Positions 31,765 to 40,785 of a DNA stretch of 64,000 nt are shown here, in pieces. Each line of letters begins with the position of its first letter. Within the stretch, counting starts at the first letter, position 1. Source of the stretch: FEB-35 sp050263095. Lineage in GTDB: Bacteria; Desulfobacterota; Deferrimicrobia; Deferrimicrobiales; Deferrimicrobiaceae. Below the pieces are notes generated by a model. It was not told the origin of the DNA. It worked only from the letters and a program-made list of their open reading frames with translations, and made no database searches. The position numbers were made by a program, and so were the translations under genes. The stretch is from NCBI GenBank assembly GCA_050263095.1, contig JBLNEW010000012.1, forward strand, positions 1 through 64,000, read 5' to 3'.

Positions 31765-34175
31765 TTTCCTTCCTTGCCCTTTTCCGCTTCTTCCTTTTTT
31801 ACGGCCTCCCGCAGCTCGGATAGCCGTTCCTCGACGAGACGGTTCAGGGTATTTTCGGGATACTTCCCGTCCGGTCCCGGCTCCCCCGCCGGCATTCCCA
31901 TGAGTATCCCGATACCCTCCTCCACGTGCTCGATGGCGTGTATGTGGAATTTCCCCTGCCCCACGGCCTCCACGACCTCTCTCTTCAACATCAGGTTTCT
32001 CGCGTTCCTCAAGGGGATGACGACCCCCTGCTTCCCGGTCAGCCCCCGCAGCCTGCACAGGTCGAAGAAACCCTCGATCTTCTCGTTCACTCCGCCTATG
32101 GGCTGGACGTCCCCGTTCTGGTCCATGGATCCGGTCACCGCCACGCCCTGCCGGACCGGGACCCCCGATACGGCGCTCAAGAGCGCGTAGAGCTCGGCGC
32201 AGGTGGCGCTGTCCCCCTCGATCATCCCGTAGAGCTGCTCGAAGGTTATCGAAGCCGACAGGCTTATCGGCTTCCTGGAAGCGTATTTCCTGCCCAGGTA
32301 GTTCGAAAGGATGAGCACAGCCTTCTCGTGGATCTTCCCCGAAAGCTTCGTCTCCCTTTCGATGTTGACCACGCCGCTTTTCCCCGCGTAGACCGTCGTG
32401 GTGATCCTGGAGGGCTTCCCGAAACTGTGGTCTCCCATATCCAGTACCGCCAGTCCGTTCACCTGTCCCGCCTTCTCGCCGGACGTCTCAACGATCAGCG
32501 TCCCTTCAGCCATCACTTCCCGCGTCCGGTCCTCCATCATTCCGTGCCTGTAGGTCTTCTCGCCCAGTGCCTTTTCCACGTGCGTCCCGGACACTACGTC
32601 GGCGGAGTCCTTCCTGGCCCAGTAATGGGACTCGCGAATCAGGTTCGAGACGTCGCTGAACTTCGAGGAAAGCTTCTCCTGGTGTTCCGCCAGCCGGGAA
32701 CCGTACTCCACGACTTTCGCCACGCCGGAAGCGTCGAACGGCAGGAGGCGCTCCTCGCGGATCTTCGTCGAGACGAACGCGGCATATTTCAGGATGTTCT
32801 CGTCCGACCGGTCCATCCGGTTGTCGAAGTCCGCCTTGACCTTGAAAAGCTCCCCGTACTCCTCGTCGAGCCCGAGGAGCAGGTAATATATCTCCGGGCT
32901 TCCGATGAGGATCACCTTCACGTCCAGCGGTATCGGCTCCGGCCTCATCGTCGTCGTCGTGATCAGCCTGTACTGCTCCCAGACATCCTCTATCTTCACT
33001 TCCCCGTTCTTGATCGCCCGCTTCAGCGCGTCGTAGGAGAACAGGTTCCGCAGAAGATCGAGCGCGTTGACGACCAGGTATCCGCCGTTCGCCGCATGGA
33101 TCGAACCCGCCTTGATCATGGTGAAATCGGTCATCGCGGCGCCGAACTGCAGCTTGTGCTCGACCCTGCCGAAGAGGTTGTAGTACGTGGGGTTGCTCTC
33201 GAAAACGCAGGGGCTGCCCTTCCGGTTTCCGTTGTTCACGAGGACGTTCACCGAATACCGCGTGAAATTCGGCTCCTGCTTCGGCATCTTGAGGAACGGC
33301 AGCGCCGGCGCCGGATTCTCTTCCGGCACCGCCTTGAAGTCCTCGACGTTTTCAAGGACGTCATCTTGAACCGCATCCAGGTATGCGAGCAGCTTTTCGT
33401 TTTTCGGGTACTTGTTCTTGAGGTCCTCGACAAGGTGCCCGAGGACGGAAAGCGCCGTGTTCCGTTCCAGCTTCTCCAGCTTCTCCCCGGTCTCCTTTTC
33501 CTCCCTCTTGAGCAATCGCAACACGTCGTCCAGCTTTTCCTGGACGTATTTCCCGTTCTCCCTCAGCTCCTCCTTGCGATTCGCGTCGAAGGAGTTGAAC
33601 TCCTCCTCGGTAAGAGGCTCGCCGGACTTGCCGATGGCCACCAGCGAGAACCCGCCCATTGCGGTCTTTACCTTGAACCCCTTCGATTCGGCCTCGATTT
33701 CCAGGGCGTCGAAAAGCTCCTTCTGCCTGCGCTGGACCGCTTCCGTGATGACGCTCTTCTGTTTCTTGTATTCCTTCGACTCGAATATCTTGGGTATCTC
33801 GTTTTTCAGGTGATCGACGAGCTCCCGCATGTCCTTCTGGAACTCGACCGACCTGCCCGGCTCGAGCCAGACAGCGATGGGATCGCCCGCGTCCTTGAAG
33901 TTGTGGACGTAGCACCAGTCGGGCGGGACGATTTCCTTCTCCGCTTTCCTGGATATGAACGACCGTATGGCGGATGTCTTGCCTGTCCCGCTGTCGCCCA
34001 GGACGTAGATGTTGAACCCGGCGCTCTGCAGGTTCAGGCCGAAATCGATCGCGTCCAGCGCCCTCTGCTGGCCGATTATCCCTTCCAGCGGCGGCAGCTC
34101 ATCGGTTGTCCTGAAAGCGAATATCCCGGGATCGCAACGCTTGCGGAGGTCGTCCGGGCCCAAGGTCCTCGCCAT
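31761..34175 (-). CDS. ATP-dependent Lon-like protease (LonB/LonC-type, AAA_32)
   Basis: An 804-residue cytoplasmic ATP-dependent protease without the LON substrate-binding N-domain. The Walker A is GDSGTGKT near residue 62. A long coiled-coil insertion (about 110-290) with LLKREEKETGEKLEKLE follows. The second AAA part carries IHAANGGYLVVNALDLL. The protease domain has the catalytic Ser in IEGDSATCAELYALLSAV and the Lys in PIGGVNEKIEGFF. Lon-family peptidases use a Ser-Lys dyad. The ATG at 34175 has GGAGG 4 nt upstream. First gene of an operon with PCMT and the membrane protein, suggesting protein quality control. Confidence 0.93.
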   Translation of the reverse strand: MARTLGPDDLRKRCDPGIFAFRTTDELPPLEGIIGQQRALDAIDFGLNLQSAGFNIYVLGDSGTGKTSAIRSFISRKAEKEIVPPDWCYVHNFKDAGDPIAVWLEPGRSVEFQKDMRELVDHLKNEIPKIFESKEYKKQKSVITEAVQRRQKELFDALEIEAESKGFKVKTAMGGFSLVAIGKSGEPLTEEEFNSFDANRKEELRENGKYVQEKLDDVLRLLKREEKETGEKLEKLERNTALSVLGHLVEDLKNKYPKNEKLLAYLDAVQDDVLENVEDFKAVPEENPAPALPFLKMPKQEPNFTRYSVNVLVNNGNRKGSPCVFESNPTYYNLFGRVEHKLQFGAAMTDFTMIKAGSIHAANGGYLVVNALDLLRNLFSYDALKRAIKNGEVKIEDVWEQYRLITTTTMRPEPIPLDVKVILIGSPEIYYLLLGLDEEYGELFKVKADFDNRMDRSDENILKYAAFVSTKIREERLLPFDASGVAKVVEYGSRLAEHQEKLSSKFSDVSNLIRESHYWARKDSADVVSGTHVEKALGEKTYRHGMMEDRTREVMAEGTLIVETSGEKAGQVNGLAVLDMGDHSFGKPSRITTTVYAGKSGVVNIERETKLSGKIHEKAVLILSNYLGRKYASRKPISLSASITFEQLYGMIEGDSATCAELYALLSAVSGVPVRQGVAVTGSMDQNGDVQPIGGVNEKIEGFFDLCRLRGLTGKQGVVIPLRNARNLMLKREVVEAVGQGKFHIHAIEHVEEGIGILMGMPAGEPGPDGKYPENTLNRLVEERLSELREAVKKEEAEKGKEGK

Positions 34176-34261
34176 GATCCCTCCAGATCTCCGACGTATG
34201 CGGCCAGCCTTATCCTAGCGCCATCTCCCGTGTGGAATTAAGAAAAAACATCGCTTGAAAA

Positions 34262-34291
34262 GCGGGGCCGGCAAGCCGGGGCCGGCCCCGC
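34262..34291 (-). terminator. Terminator of the Cache-domain gene
   Basis: Eleven-bp perfect arms (GCGGGGCCGGC and its complement) with an 8-nt loop are followed on the minus strand by TTTT. It lies 15 bp after the Cache gene stop and before the Lon-like gene. Confidence 0.75.
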
Positions 34292-34305
34292 GGATTTATT
34301 TTACG

Positions 34306-34779
34306 TCACTCGTAGATCCCCGCGCCGACGTACGCGTTCTTGCCCGGCACCCGGTATACGTAGGTGACCTTCTTGCGCGCCTTAGGATCCCCGGGGTTGG
34401 TCCACATGTAATCGACCCAACCTTCCCCCTTCCCTTTGGCAACATCCGTGAATTCCTTGAACAGGAGCTTCCCAGGATCCCCCTTGTCCTTCATGCCGAG
34501 AACGTTTGTCCCGACAAGGGCGGGGCTCATGGGATGCGCGAGCATCTTTCCGTCGAAGTCCGTCATGAATACATACGTGTCCTTCCAGACGAATTTTCCC
34601 TGCTTGTTGTTGATCTCCTTGATCGCTTCCGCCTCGCCCTTCTCGCTGTACAGCTTGGCCGCTTCCTTGGTCTTTGCAATGCACTCTTCCTTCGTGGCTT
34701 TTTCCGCCGCCACGACATTCGAGGTCAGAAAAAGGCCGAACAGCAACACCAGGGTCAATACCGCAGCTTTCTTCATCAT
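34306..34779 (-). CDS. Exported single-Cache-domain protein
   Basis: A 157-residue periplasmic protein: a signal peptide (AAVLTLVLLFGLFLTSNVVA) followed by one Cache domain (sCache_2 type; IKEINNKQGKFVWKDTYVFM and FDGKMLAHPMSPALVGTN; C-terminal YVYRVPGKNAYVGAGIYE). Cache domains bind small organic ligands. Here there is no transmembrane or signalling partner in the same gene, as in free-standing ligand-binding Cache proteins of deltaproteobacteria. Two adjacent ATG codons (34779, 34776) follow GAGGAGGGGAGG; either may be used. Confidence 0.9.
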   Translation of the reverse strand: MMKKAAVLTLVLLFGLFLTSNVVAAEKATKEECIAKTKEAAKLYSEKGEAEAIKEINNKQGKFVWKDTYVFMTDFDGKMLAHPMSPALVGTNVLGMKDKGDPGKLLFKEFTDVAKGKGEGWVDYMWTNPGDPKARKKVTYVYRVPGKNAYVGAGIYE

Positions 34780-34906
34780 TCCTCCCCTCCTCAGAATCCC
34801 TGTTTCGGTTGATTGCCGCCCAGAGCTCCGATCGCCTGTTCAGGTTTTCCTGCCGCCCGCCTCCTTTCCGTTCCACGAACGGCATCTTTACATAATACCG
34901 GATTTT

Positions 34907-35680
34907 CTAACCGGATGGCTTCTCCCTCTCATGAAGTTTCATGACGCGGAAAGCCTCGGCGTATTCGGGCGCCCTGGGGACTCCGGGGTCGGCGCATCCG
35001 GCGCCATTCCCTTGGACCCTGGCCCTCTCCGCTTCGTTCCTTGCCCATTCGATAATTCTCGCGGCGGGATCCCACCCTTCCAGCTGGCTGGCATGCGCCT
35101 TCAGGGCCTCTATCTTCCTGTCGATCGTGCCGGAAATGTCGATCCAGGTGTTGGGCGACGGAGTCGACCCTATGTACACCGCACGGACCTTGTGCGGCAG
35201 CCCCTCCTCGGGCCACAACAGCTCCATCTCGGCGGCGGGGAACACGGCCTCGAGCGCGGCCGCGGCCGCTGCGCGATGGTCAGGGTGGTTGATGTAGCTG
35301 TCGTCGAAGAACCACGCTTGCGGATCTCCGCATACCACGACCTCCGGGCGGAACCGGCGGATCTCGCGCACCAGCTCGCGGCGCAATTCCAGCGTGGGCA
35401 GCAGGGCGCAGTCGTCGTGGCGCAGGAACACCACTTCCTTGACGCCCAGGATCCCGGCCGAGGCCCTCTCCTCTTCCTCGCGCGTAATCGCAAGCGTTTC
35501 GCGCGTAAATGTGCGGTCGTGCGTGCCCGCGTTGCCGCTCGTCAACACGACGAGCGCGATCTCGCACCCGGCCTTCGCCCATCCCGCCATGGTCCCGGCG
35601 ACCGTAAACTCGGCGTCGTCCGGGTGGGCGAAAATCGCCATCGCCGACCCGGGGACGTAGCCGGCGTCGTACCTGGGCAT
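34907..35680 (-). CDS. PIG-L/LmbE-family zinc-dependent deacetylase
   Basis: A 257-residue deacetylase. The zinc and catalytic motif AHPDDAEF appears at residues 18-25, and the third zinc ligand is in NHPDHRAAA; the pattern NAGTHDR and the helix EEEERASAGILG fit the family. Members act on N-acetylglucosamine-type sugars, as in GPI, mycothiol or bacillithiol synthesis, or on natural products; which applies is unknown. The ATG at 35680 is chosen because GGAGGAG precedes it; a longer frame reaches 35746. Divergent to the RpfC-like kinase. Confidence 0.9.
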   Translation of the reverse strand: MPRYDAGYVPGSAMAIFAHPDDAEFTVAGTMAGWAKAGCEIALVVLTSGNAGTHDRTFTRETLAITREEEERASAGILGVKEVVFLRHDDCALLPTLELRRELVREIRRFRPEVVVCGDPQAWFFDDSYINHPDHRAAAAAALEAVFPAAEMELLWPEEGLPHKVRAVYIGSTPSPNTWIDISGTIDRKIEALKAHASQLEGWDPAARIIEWARNEAERARVQGNGAGCADPGVPRAPEYAEAFRVMKLHEREKPSG

Positions 35681-35879
35681 CGCATCTCTCCTCCGGCTTT
35701 CAGATGCCGGAACGGGCGGCATGGATTTAATCCCTTCCGAATCCAATCGTTAAGAAATATCCCAATAAAATAATAAAGTTATATTGCAGGCCTTCCGATA
35801 ATTCCCTCAAGTGGGATCCATGGAAAGAGGCCCGGGGAATCCCATGGCCGGACATTTTTTGCCCTTGCGGAGCTAACGT
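35681..35879. other. Divergent control region between deacetylase and RpfC-like kinase
   Basis: About 200 bp without genes. The middle (35740-35790) is clearly AT-rich and probably carries the promoters, but no consensus is convincing. The kinase start itself has only a weak ribosome site (GGAG 8 nt upstream). Confidence 0.5.
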
Positions 35880-38459
35880 ATGGATATAAAAGGGGTATTT
35901 CTGGCCCCAGTCAAGAAGTTGAAATCCCGCATCAACGGAAGGCTGGACTCGGAGCACGAGCAATCCCTAATCCGGCTCGCCTTGACGCTGATCTGCTTCC
36001 TGTATTTCCTCTCGGCTTTCATCGCCAACCGGCACGAACAGGGCGGAGTCGGCTGGGCCTTCTACTCTGCCGGTTGTTACATAATATTTTCCCTGGTGGT
36101 TTTCGCGGCCATCGTCATCCGGCCGGGGATATCGCCGATACGCAGGATCGCAGGGATGCTGGGGGACATCGGCATAACCACGTACTGCCTTTACGTAGGA
36201 GGCGCCAATACCGCCCCCATTTACATCCTGTATCTTTGGGTGACTATAGGCAACGGCTTCAGGTACGGCAATAAATACCTGTTCGCGAGCACTTTGGCCA
36301 GCGCCGCCGGATTCACGTTCGTGATCTGGGCGACCAGCTACTGGCGCGACCAGCTTCCCCTTTCGATCGGACTTTTCGTGGGGCTGATCATCCTGCCGCT
36401 GTACATCTCGACGCTGATCCGAAAGCTGACGGACGCGATGAAGAAGCTCAAGGACGCGACGGCCCGCGCGGAAGACGCGAACCACGCGAAGAGCCAGTTC
36501 CTGGCCAACATGTCCCATGAGCTTCGCACCCCGTTGAACGGAATAATGGGAATGGCGGAGCTGCTTCAAGACACGCGCCTCTCCGACGAGCAGAAGAACT
36601 TCACCGACACGATCTACGATTCGACCCGCACCATGCTGTCCCTGGTGAACGACGTCCTGGACATCTCCAGGATCGAGGCGGGGAAGATCGTGATAGAAAA
36701 AACGGATTTCGATCTGCACGACCTGCTGAAAGAAACGGCGTCCATGCTGCATCACGCCGCCAACGCAAAGGGACTGCAGCTTTCCACGATCATGCCCCCC
36801 AACGTTCCGTTCCTGTTGCAGGGCGATCCGCTGCACATACGCCAGGTCGTCCTCAACCTTCTGTCGAACGCGGTCAAGTTCACTGAATCGGGAGAGGTCA
36901 CGCTGCGCGTCCAGCGCGTCCTCGAGACGCCCGACAAGGTTTCGCTGAAGTTCGAGGTGTCCGATACCGGCATCGGCATGACCGAGGAGCAAAGGGAGAA
37001 GATCTTCGAGCGGTTCGCGCAGGCCGACGGCTCCATCACGCGCCGTTACGGCGGGACCGGGCTCGGGACCACCATCTCCAAGCAGTTGATCGAACTTATG
37101 GGCGGGTCCATCGGCGTCGAGAGCGCCGCCGGCGTCGGAAGCACCTTCTGGTTCACGCTGTCATTCGACAAGCAGGCCGCGGCGGATGCGCCCCTCGCCC
37201 CGGACAAGGCGACCGATTGCAGGTTCCTGGTCGTCTCATCCGATCCGGATACGATGGACGCCTTGTGCGCGCACATGAAATCCTGGCACATAGAGACCGA
37301 TGCGATCCCCCGCGCGGCGATGGCGTTCTCGAAGCTGGTCTCGGCGTTCGACCAGGGCAACCCCTATCACGCGGTCATAGTCGTCGAGCAGGACCTCGAC
37401 ATGGGGCTGTCCGAATTCGCCACCGTAGTGAAAACCGTCAAGAAGATCGCCAAATCCCGCCTGATCGTCGTTTGCCGCCCCTTCGCCGTTCCCAGCCTGG
37501 ACGACCTCGCCCGGAAGGGGTATTGCGTCGCCCTGGAGAGCCCTCTCGACAAGACGATGCTCTTCAACGCCATTCACTTCGTCAGGCCGGACACCCCCGA
37601 CAAGGAAGACCTGGCGTTTCTCGCCAACCGCTACAGGCAGAAGAAGTCCGGCGCGGACAGGCTGCGCCTCCTCGTGGCCGAGGACAACGCGGTCAACCAG
37701 AAAGTCATCAGCCTCATATTGGAAAAGGCCGGGCACAGCGTCCGTCTCGTCGAAAACGGGGAGCTTGCCCTGGACGCGCTGCAGAACGAGAAATTCGACC
37801 TGGCCCTCCTGGATCTCAACATGCCCGTAATGGGAGGAATCGAAGCCGCAAAAATGTACCAGTTCATGTCGCTGAACCGCCCGCGGGTACCGCTGGTCGC
37901 GCTTACGGCCGATGCTACGCCCGAGACCCGGAAAAAATGCGAAGAAGCTAAATTCAACGCGTACGTCACGAAGCCTTTCGAGTCGAAAAACCTGCTCGAG
38001 GTCATTAACAGGCTGGCTCCCAAGGCGGCCGACAGGCGCGAAAGCGCGCATTTCCATGCCCTTTCCGAGGGCCAGGAGAAAAAACCGGCAGGTCTCGATG
38101 AACCCCTCGATTTCTCCGTCATACGGGATCTTGTCAGCCTCGGGGCCGACGGGAATTTCATCCGCAACATGACCCGGCTGTTCATGGAAGGGACTGAAGA
38201 GAAGCTCCGGCAGATGAGGCATGCCTTGACGACGCGGAACTCGGAGGAATTCAGGAGGCTCAACCACGCCCTGAAAGGTTCGGCGGGCCAGATCGGGGCG
38301 ATGCCCCTGTCGTCCCTGTGCGGCGAATATGCGCTCGCCGGCCACGATGAGTTCGTCCGTTCGGGGAAGGAGATGATCGACAGGTTGAACGCGGAGTTCC
38401 TCAAGGTCGGCGAGGCCCTCAGCGGCCAGGCCGAAGAGCTTAAAAAAACCAATCCTTGA
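35880..38459 (+). CDS. RpfC-like hybrid sensor histidine kinase (probable DSF receptor)
   Basis: An 859-residue inner-membrane hybrid kinase. The N-terminus KSRINGRLDSEHEQSLIRLAL followed by about five membrane helices closely recalls the DSF-sensing input of RpfC. The kinase has phospho-acceptor His213 in MSHELRTPLNG, an N box NLLSNAVKFT, G1 DTGIGM and G2 GTGLGT. Next come a degenerate receiver (about 440-560), a full receiver with Asp645 (LLDLNMPVMGG) and a C-terminal HPt with His796 (NHALKGSAGQIG). The order matches RpfC. The gene ends 3 bp from the convergent RpfF-like gene, so the signal synthase and receptor are paired. No RpfG-type response regulator is adjacent. Confidence 0.85.
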   Translation: MDIKGVFLAPVKKLKSRINGRLDSEHEQSLIRLALTLICFLYFLSAFIANRHEQGGVGWAFYSAGCYIIFSLVVFAAIVIRPGISPIRRIAGMLGDIGITTYCLYVGGANTAPIYILYLWVTIGNGFRYGNKYLFASTLASAAGFTFVIWATSYWRDQLPLSIGLFVGLIILPLYISTLIRKLTDAMKKLKDATARAEDANHAKSQFLANMSHELRTPLNGIMGMAELLQDTRLSDEQKNFTDTIYDSTRTMLSLVNDVLDISRIEAGKIVIEKTDFDLHDLLKETASMLHHAANAKGLQLSTIMPPNVPFLLQGDPLHIRQVVLNLLSNAVKFTESGEVTLRVQRVLETPDKVSLKFEVSDTGIGMTEEQREKIFERFAQADGSITRRYGGTGLGTTISKQLIELMGGSIGVESAAGVGSTFWFTLSFDKQAAADAPLAPDKATDCRFLVVSSDPDTMDALCAHMKSWHIETDAIPRAAMAFSKLVSAFDQGNPYHAVIVVEQDLDMGLSEFATVVKTVKKIAKSRLIVVCRPFAVPSLDDLARKGYCVALESPLDKTMLFNAIHFVRPDTPDKEDLAFLANRYRQKKSGADRLRLLVAEDNAVNQKVISLILEKAGHSVRLVENGELALDALQNEKFDLALLDLNMPVMGGIEAAKMYQFMSLNRPRVPLVALTADATPETRKKCEEAKFNAYVTKPFESKNLLEVINRLAPKAADRRESAHFHALSEGQEKKPAGLDEPLDFSVIRDLVSLGADGNFIRNMTRLFMEGTEEKLRQMRHALTTRNSEEFRRLNHALKGSAGQIGAMPLSSLCGEYALAGHDEFVRSGKEMIDRLNAEFLKVGEALSGQAEELKKTNP

Positions 38460-38462
38460 ATT

Positions 38463-39368
38463 CTAGGTACGGATTCCTTCGTCGGCGATGAGCCGGGGGC
38501 CGCCGCTCTCCTTGGCGACCTGCGCGCGCACGAGCCTTTCCATGATTCTCAGATCGGAATCGTCCAGGCTTAGGGCGGTGTCCACCCAGATATCGGCGGT
38601 TCTCTCCAATTCTTCCTTGGCGACGCGGAACACCTCCTGGCGGACCTTGCTGATCCCCTGCCTTGCTTTTATCCTCCGGGAATGGTTCTTTATGAACTCG
38701 TATACCGCTTTCTCCCCGCCGCCGTCCTCCGAAAGGATGTCCACCACGCCTTTTTGGTGCAACTCCTCGGCCGTGTATACGTTTCCGCTGGTCATTATCT
38801 CCTCTACCTGCTTCATTCCAACCCTTCTTGCCAGGAAGTGATAAGCCCCCATGCCGGGAAACAGGTTGAACAGTATTTCCGGCAGGCCGAACCTCGCGCG
38901 CTTCTCTGCGATCATGATCGAACAGCACAAGGCCGCCTCGAATCCCCCTCCGAGGGCATCGCCCTGGACAAGGGAAATCGTGGTCATCGGAAGATTGTAA
39001 TTGGCCGACTGGATGTAGACGTTGTCGATGCAAAGCTGCGCATATCTCCTGAGCCCCTCGCGGTCCCGCTCCGATATCATTTTCTTGAAAAGAAATATGT
39101 CTCCCCCGTAACTGAATATGGCGGGATGTTTGGACGCGAGAACGGTGTAAAGGATAGGAAGGGAACCCGACTTCGAAAGGTGATCCCTGCCGTATTCCTC
39201 GATATTGTCGTAGCAGCGCTTCAGGCTCTCGAGCAAGGGTTCGTTGAAGCAGGACCTCCCCTCGGGATCGAGGAACGTCCAAAGGACTTTGTGGGAGGGA
39301 TCGAATCTTAATTTGAGCTGCTTCGCCGACTCGAACACCGGGGGGAATCGCTGTACGGAAACCTGCAT
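38463..39368 (-). CDS. rpfF: RpfF-like enoyl-CoA hydratase/thioesterase (DSF synthase)
   Basis: A 301-residue crotonase-fold enzyme. The sequence VQGDALGGGFEAALCC and GLPEILFNLFPGMGAYHFL is diagnostic of RpfF, the synthase of cis-2-unsaturated fatty-acid signals of the DSF family. Both catalytic glutamates are present (Glu144 and Glu164, 20 apart; Xanthomonas Glu141 and Glu161). The C-terminal segment TADIWVDTALSLDDSDLRIM is also family-specific. RpfF dehydrates 3-hydroxyacyl-ACP and releases the free acid in the cytoplasm. The ATG at 39368 follows AAAAGGAGA. It lies tail to tail with the RpfC-like receptor, which supports the function. Confidence 0.92.
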   Translation of the reverse strand: MQVSVQRFPPVFESAKQLKLRFDPSHKVLWTFLDPEGRSCFNEPLLESLKRCYDNIEEYGRDHLSKSGSLPILYTVLASKHPAIFSYGGDIFLFKKMISERDREGLRRYAQLCIDNVYIQSANYNLPMTTISLVQGDALGGGFEAALCCSIMIAEKRARFGLPEILFNLFPGMGAYHFLARRVGMKQVEEIMTSGNVYTAEELHQKGVVDILSEDGGGEKAVYEFIKNHSRRIKARQGISKVRQEVFRVAKEELERTADIWVDTALSLDDSDLRIMERLVRAQVAKESGGPRLIADEGIRT

Positions 39369-39665
39369 GGTGTCTCCTTTTATCGGTTTTCCCGCGTCAA
39401 TATCGGCATGACGAAAAATTTGTCCATATTGGGAAAATTCAAAACCTTATGCCGCGTCCGTCCCTCCACGCCGGAAAGGAAAAACAATCGCATTCGGTTA
39501 CACTTATATATGGCCGAATAAAATTCCGCTGAATCCGATTCAGTACTTTGACCCCCCGGTCGTGCATAAAATAATATAGGCGGATCGAAAAATTGCAAAT
39601 CTTATTTTTTGCTTGGTGTTTGAAGCGTCGAATGAAAGTAAAAAATTAAATGCATTTTCACGCGA
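39369..39665. other. Upstream region of the rpfF-like gene, AT-rich
   Basis: These 297 bp hold no convincing gene. One short open frame is AT-rich and lacks any protein-like features. On the minus strand the region carries the probable rpfF promoter and operator described next. Confidence 0.55.
39505..39542 (-). promoter_or_regulatory. Candidate rpfF promoter and operator-like palindrome
   Basis: A TATATA -10-like hexamer (39505-39510) has a weak TTCAGC 17 bp upstream. Overlapping the -35 is a perfect palindrome TGAATC-C-GATTCA (39530-39542). A larger inverted pair ATTCGG / CCGAAT flanks the -10 (39492-39519). The predicted leader is about 130 nt. Confidence 0.35.
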
Positions 39666-40715
39666 TCATCCGCGCCGCCTGTGGTCGTCGGTCAGTGGAA
39701 AAGTTTTCCCATAAACGATCTGTCGTACCCCATCGAGGAAATCGAGCGGGAATCCCAGCTCGATCCTGCTCGCTTCGTCCAGGCGCTTAATCTGCTCCGG
39801 CGCCAGGCGGAACTCGAGCACGCCCAGGTTGTCCCTGAGCTGGGAAACCTTCGTCGCGCCGACTATCGGGATCATCACGCCGCGCTCGCGCTGCCTCACC
39901 CAGGACATGGCCACCTGCGATGCGCTGCGGCCCGTCTCGGCGGCTACCGCCGCGACCTCATCCGCGATCCGGAAGTTCCGTTCCGTCAGGAATGCGTCAC
40001 CCCACTGCGCGGCGGTCGAAAAACGCGTCTCTTTCGGACGGTCCTTGCCGGCCCTGTATTTGCCGGTAAGGACGCCGCCCCCTAACGTCCCCCAAGGCGT
40101 CACCGCGAGGTCCAGCGCCTCCGCCATCGGCAGCAGGTCCCGCTCCGGGGTGCGCTCGATGAGGCTGTAAGGAATCTGCAGCCCGACGAAAGGCGTCCAT
40201 CCCTTCAGGTCCGCGAGCGTGTTCGCCCGCGCAACGGCCCACGCGGGCGTGTCGGAGATGCCGGCATACAGGATTTTCCCCGAGCGCACCGCGTCGTCCA
40301 GGGCGCGCATCAGCTCGTCCGCGGGAGTCATGGGGTCCCACGCGTGGACCCAGTAGAGGTCGACGTAATCGGTGCGGAGCCGCGCCAGGCTGGCTTCCAG
40401 GGACTGCGCCAGGTTCTTGCGATGATTCCCGCCGGCGTTGGGGTCGTCGGGGCTCATGTTCAGGGTGTACTTCGTGGCGATCACGAACCGCTCGCGATCC
40501 GAAGCCACGAACTCCCCGACGAACCTTTCGCTGGTGCCGTTCGTGTAGTAGTTGGCGGTGTCGATGAAGTTCCCGCCCGCTTCGGCGTATGCCTCGAATA
40601 TCCTGCGGCTCTCCTCCCTGGACGCGCCCCACCCCCACTCTTCCCCGAAGGTCATCGCTCCAAGGCAGATTTCCGACACCCTGAGGCCGCTTCTTCCCAT
40701 CAGCTTGTACCGCAT
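39666..40715 (-). CDS. Aldo/keto reductase (AKR, Tas-like)
   Basis: A 349-residue NAD(P)H-dependent aldo/keto reductase. The N-terminus LMGRSGLRVSEICLGAMTFG is typical. The tetrad is FIDTANYYTNG (Asp, Tyr), IATKYTL (Lys) and YWVHAWDP (His), and the C-terminal cofactor motif is PIVGATKVSQLRDN. The ATG at 40715 has AAGGAGG 4 nt upstream. It lies 70 bp downstream of the cysteine-rich protein and hemerythrin genes on the same strand and may be the third gene of that operon. Substrate unknown. Confidence 0.93.
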   Translation of the reverse strand: MRYKLMGRSGLRVSEICLGAMTFGEEWGWGASREESRRIFEAYAEAGGNFIDTANYYTNGTSERFVGEFVASDRERFVIATKYTLNMSPDDPNAGGNHRKNLAQSLEASLARLRTDYVDLYWVHAWDPMTPADELMRALDDAVRSGKILYAGISDTPAWAVARANTLADLKGWTPFVGLQIPYSLIERTPERDLLPMAEALDLAVTPWGTLGGGVLTGKYRAGKDRPKETRFSTAAQWGDAFLTERNFRIADEVAAVAAETGRSASQVAMSWVRQRERGVMIPIVGATKVSQLRDNLGVLEFRLAPEQIKRLDEASRIELGFPLDFLDGVRQIVYGKTFPLTDDHRRRG

Positions 40716-40785
40716 GTGCCCTCCTTCCGCGCGAATAACCCATCAAGGCAGGCGCATCCGGCCAGTATGATGTCGTTACGGCCCG

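Noticed and set aside
31926..34241. A 771-codon open frame on the plus strand opposite the Lon-like gene
   Set aside because: Repetitive Leu/Val/Arg composition typical of a reversed GC-rich gene; the minus frame has all protease and AAA motifs.
39380..39598. A 72-codon minus-strand frame upstream of the rpfF-like gene
   Set aside because: AT-rich, no motif, no ribosome site, and it overlaps the probable rpfF promoter.
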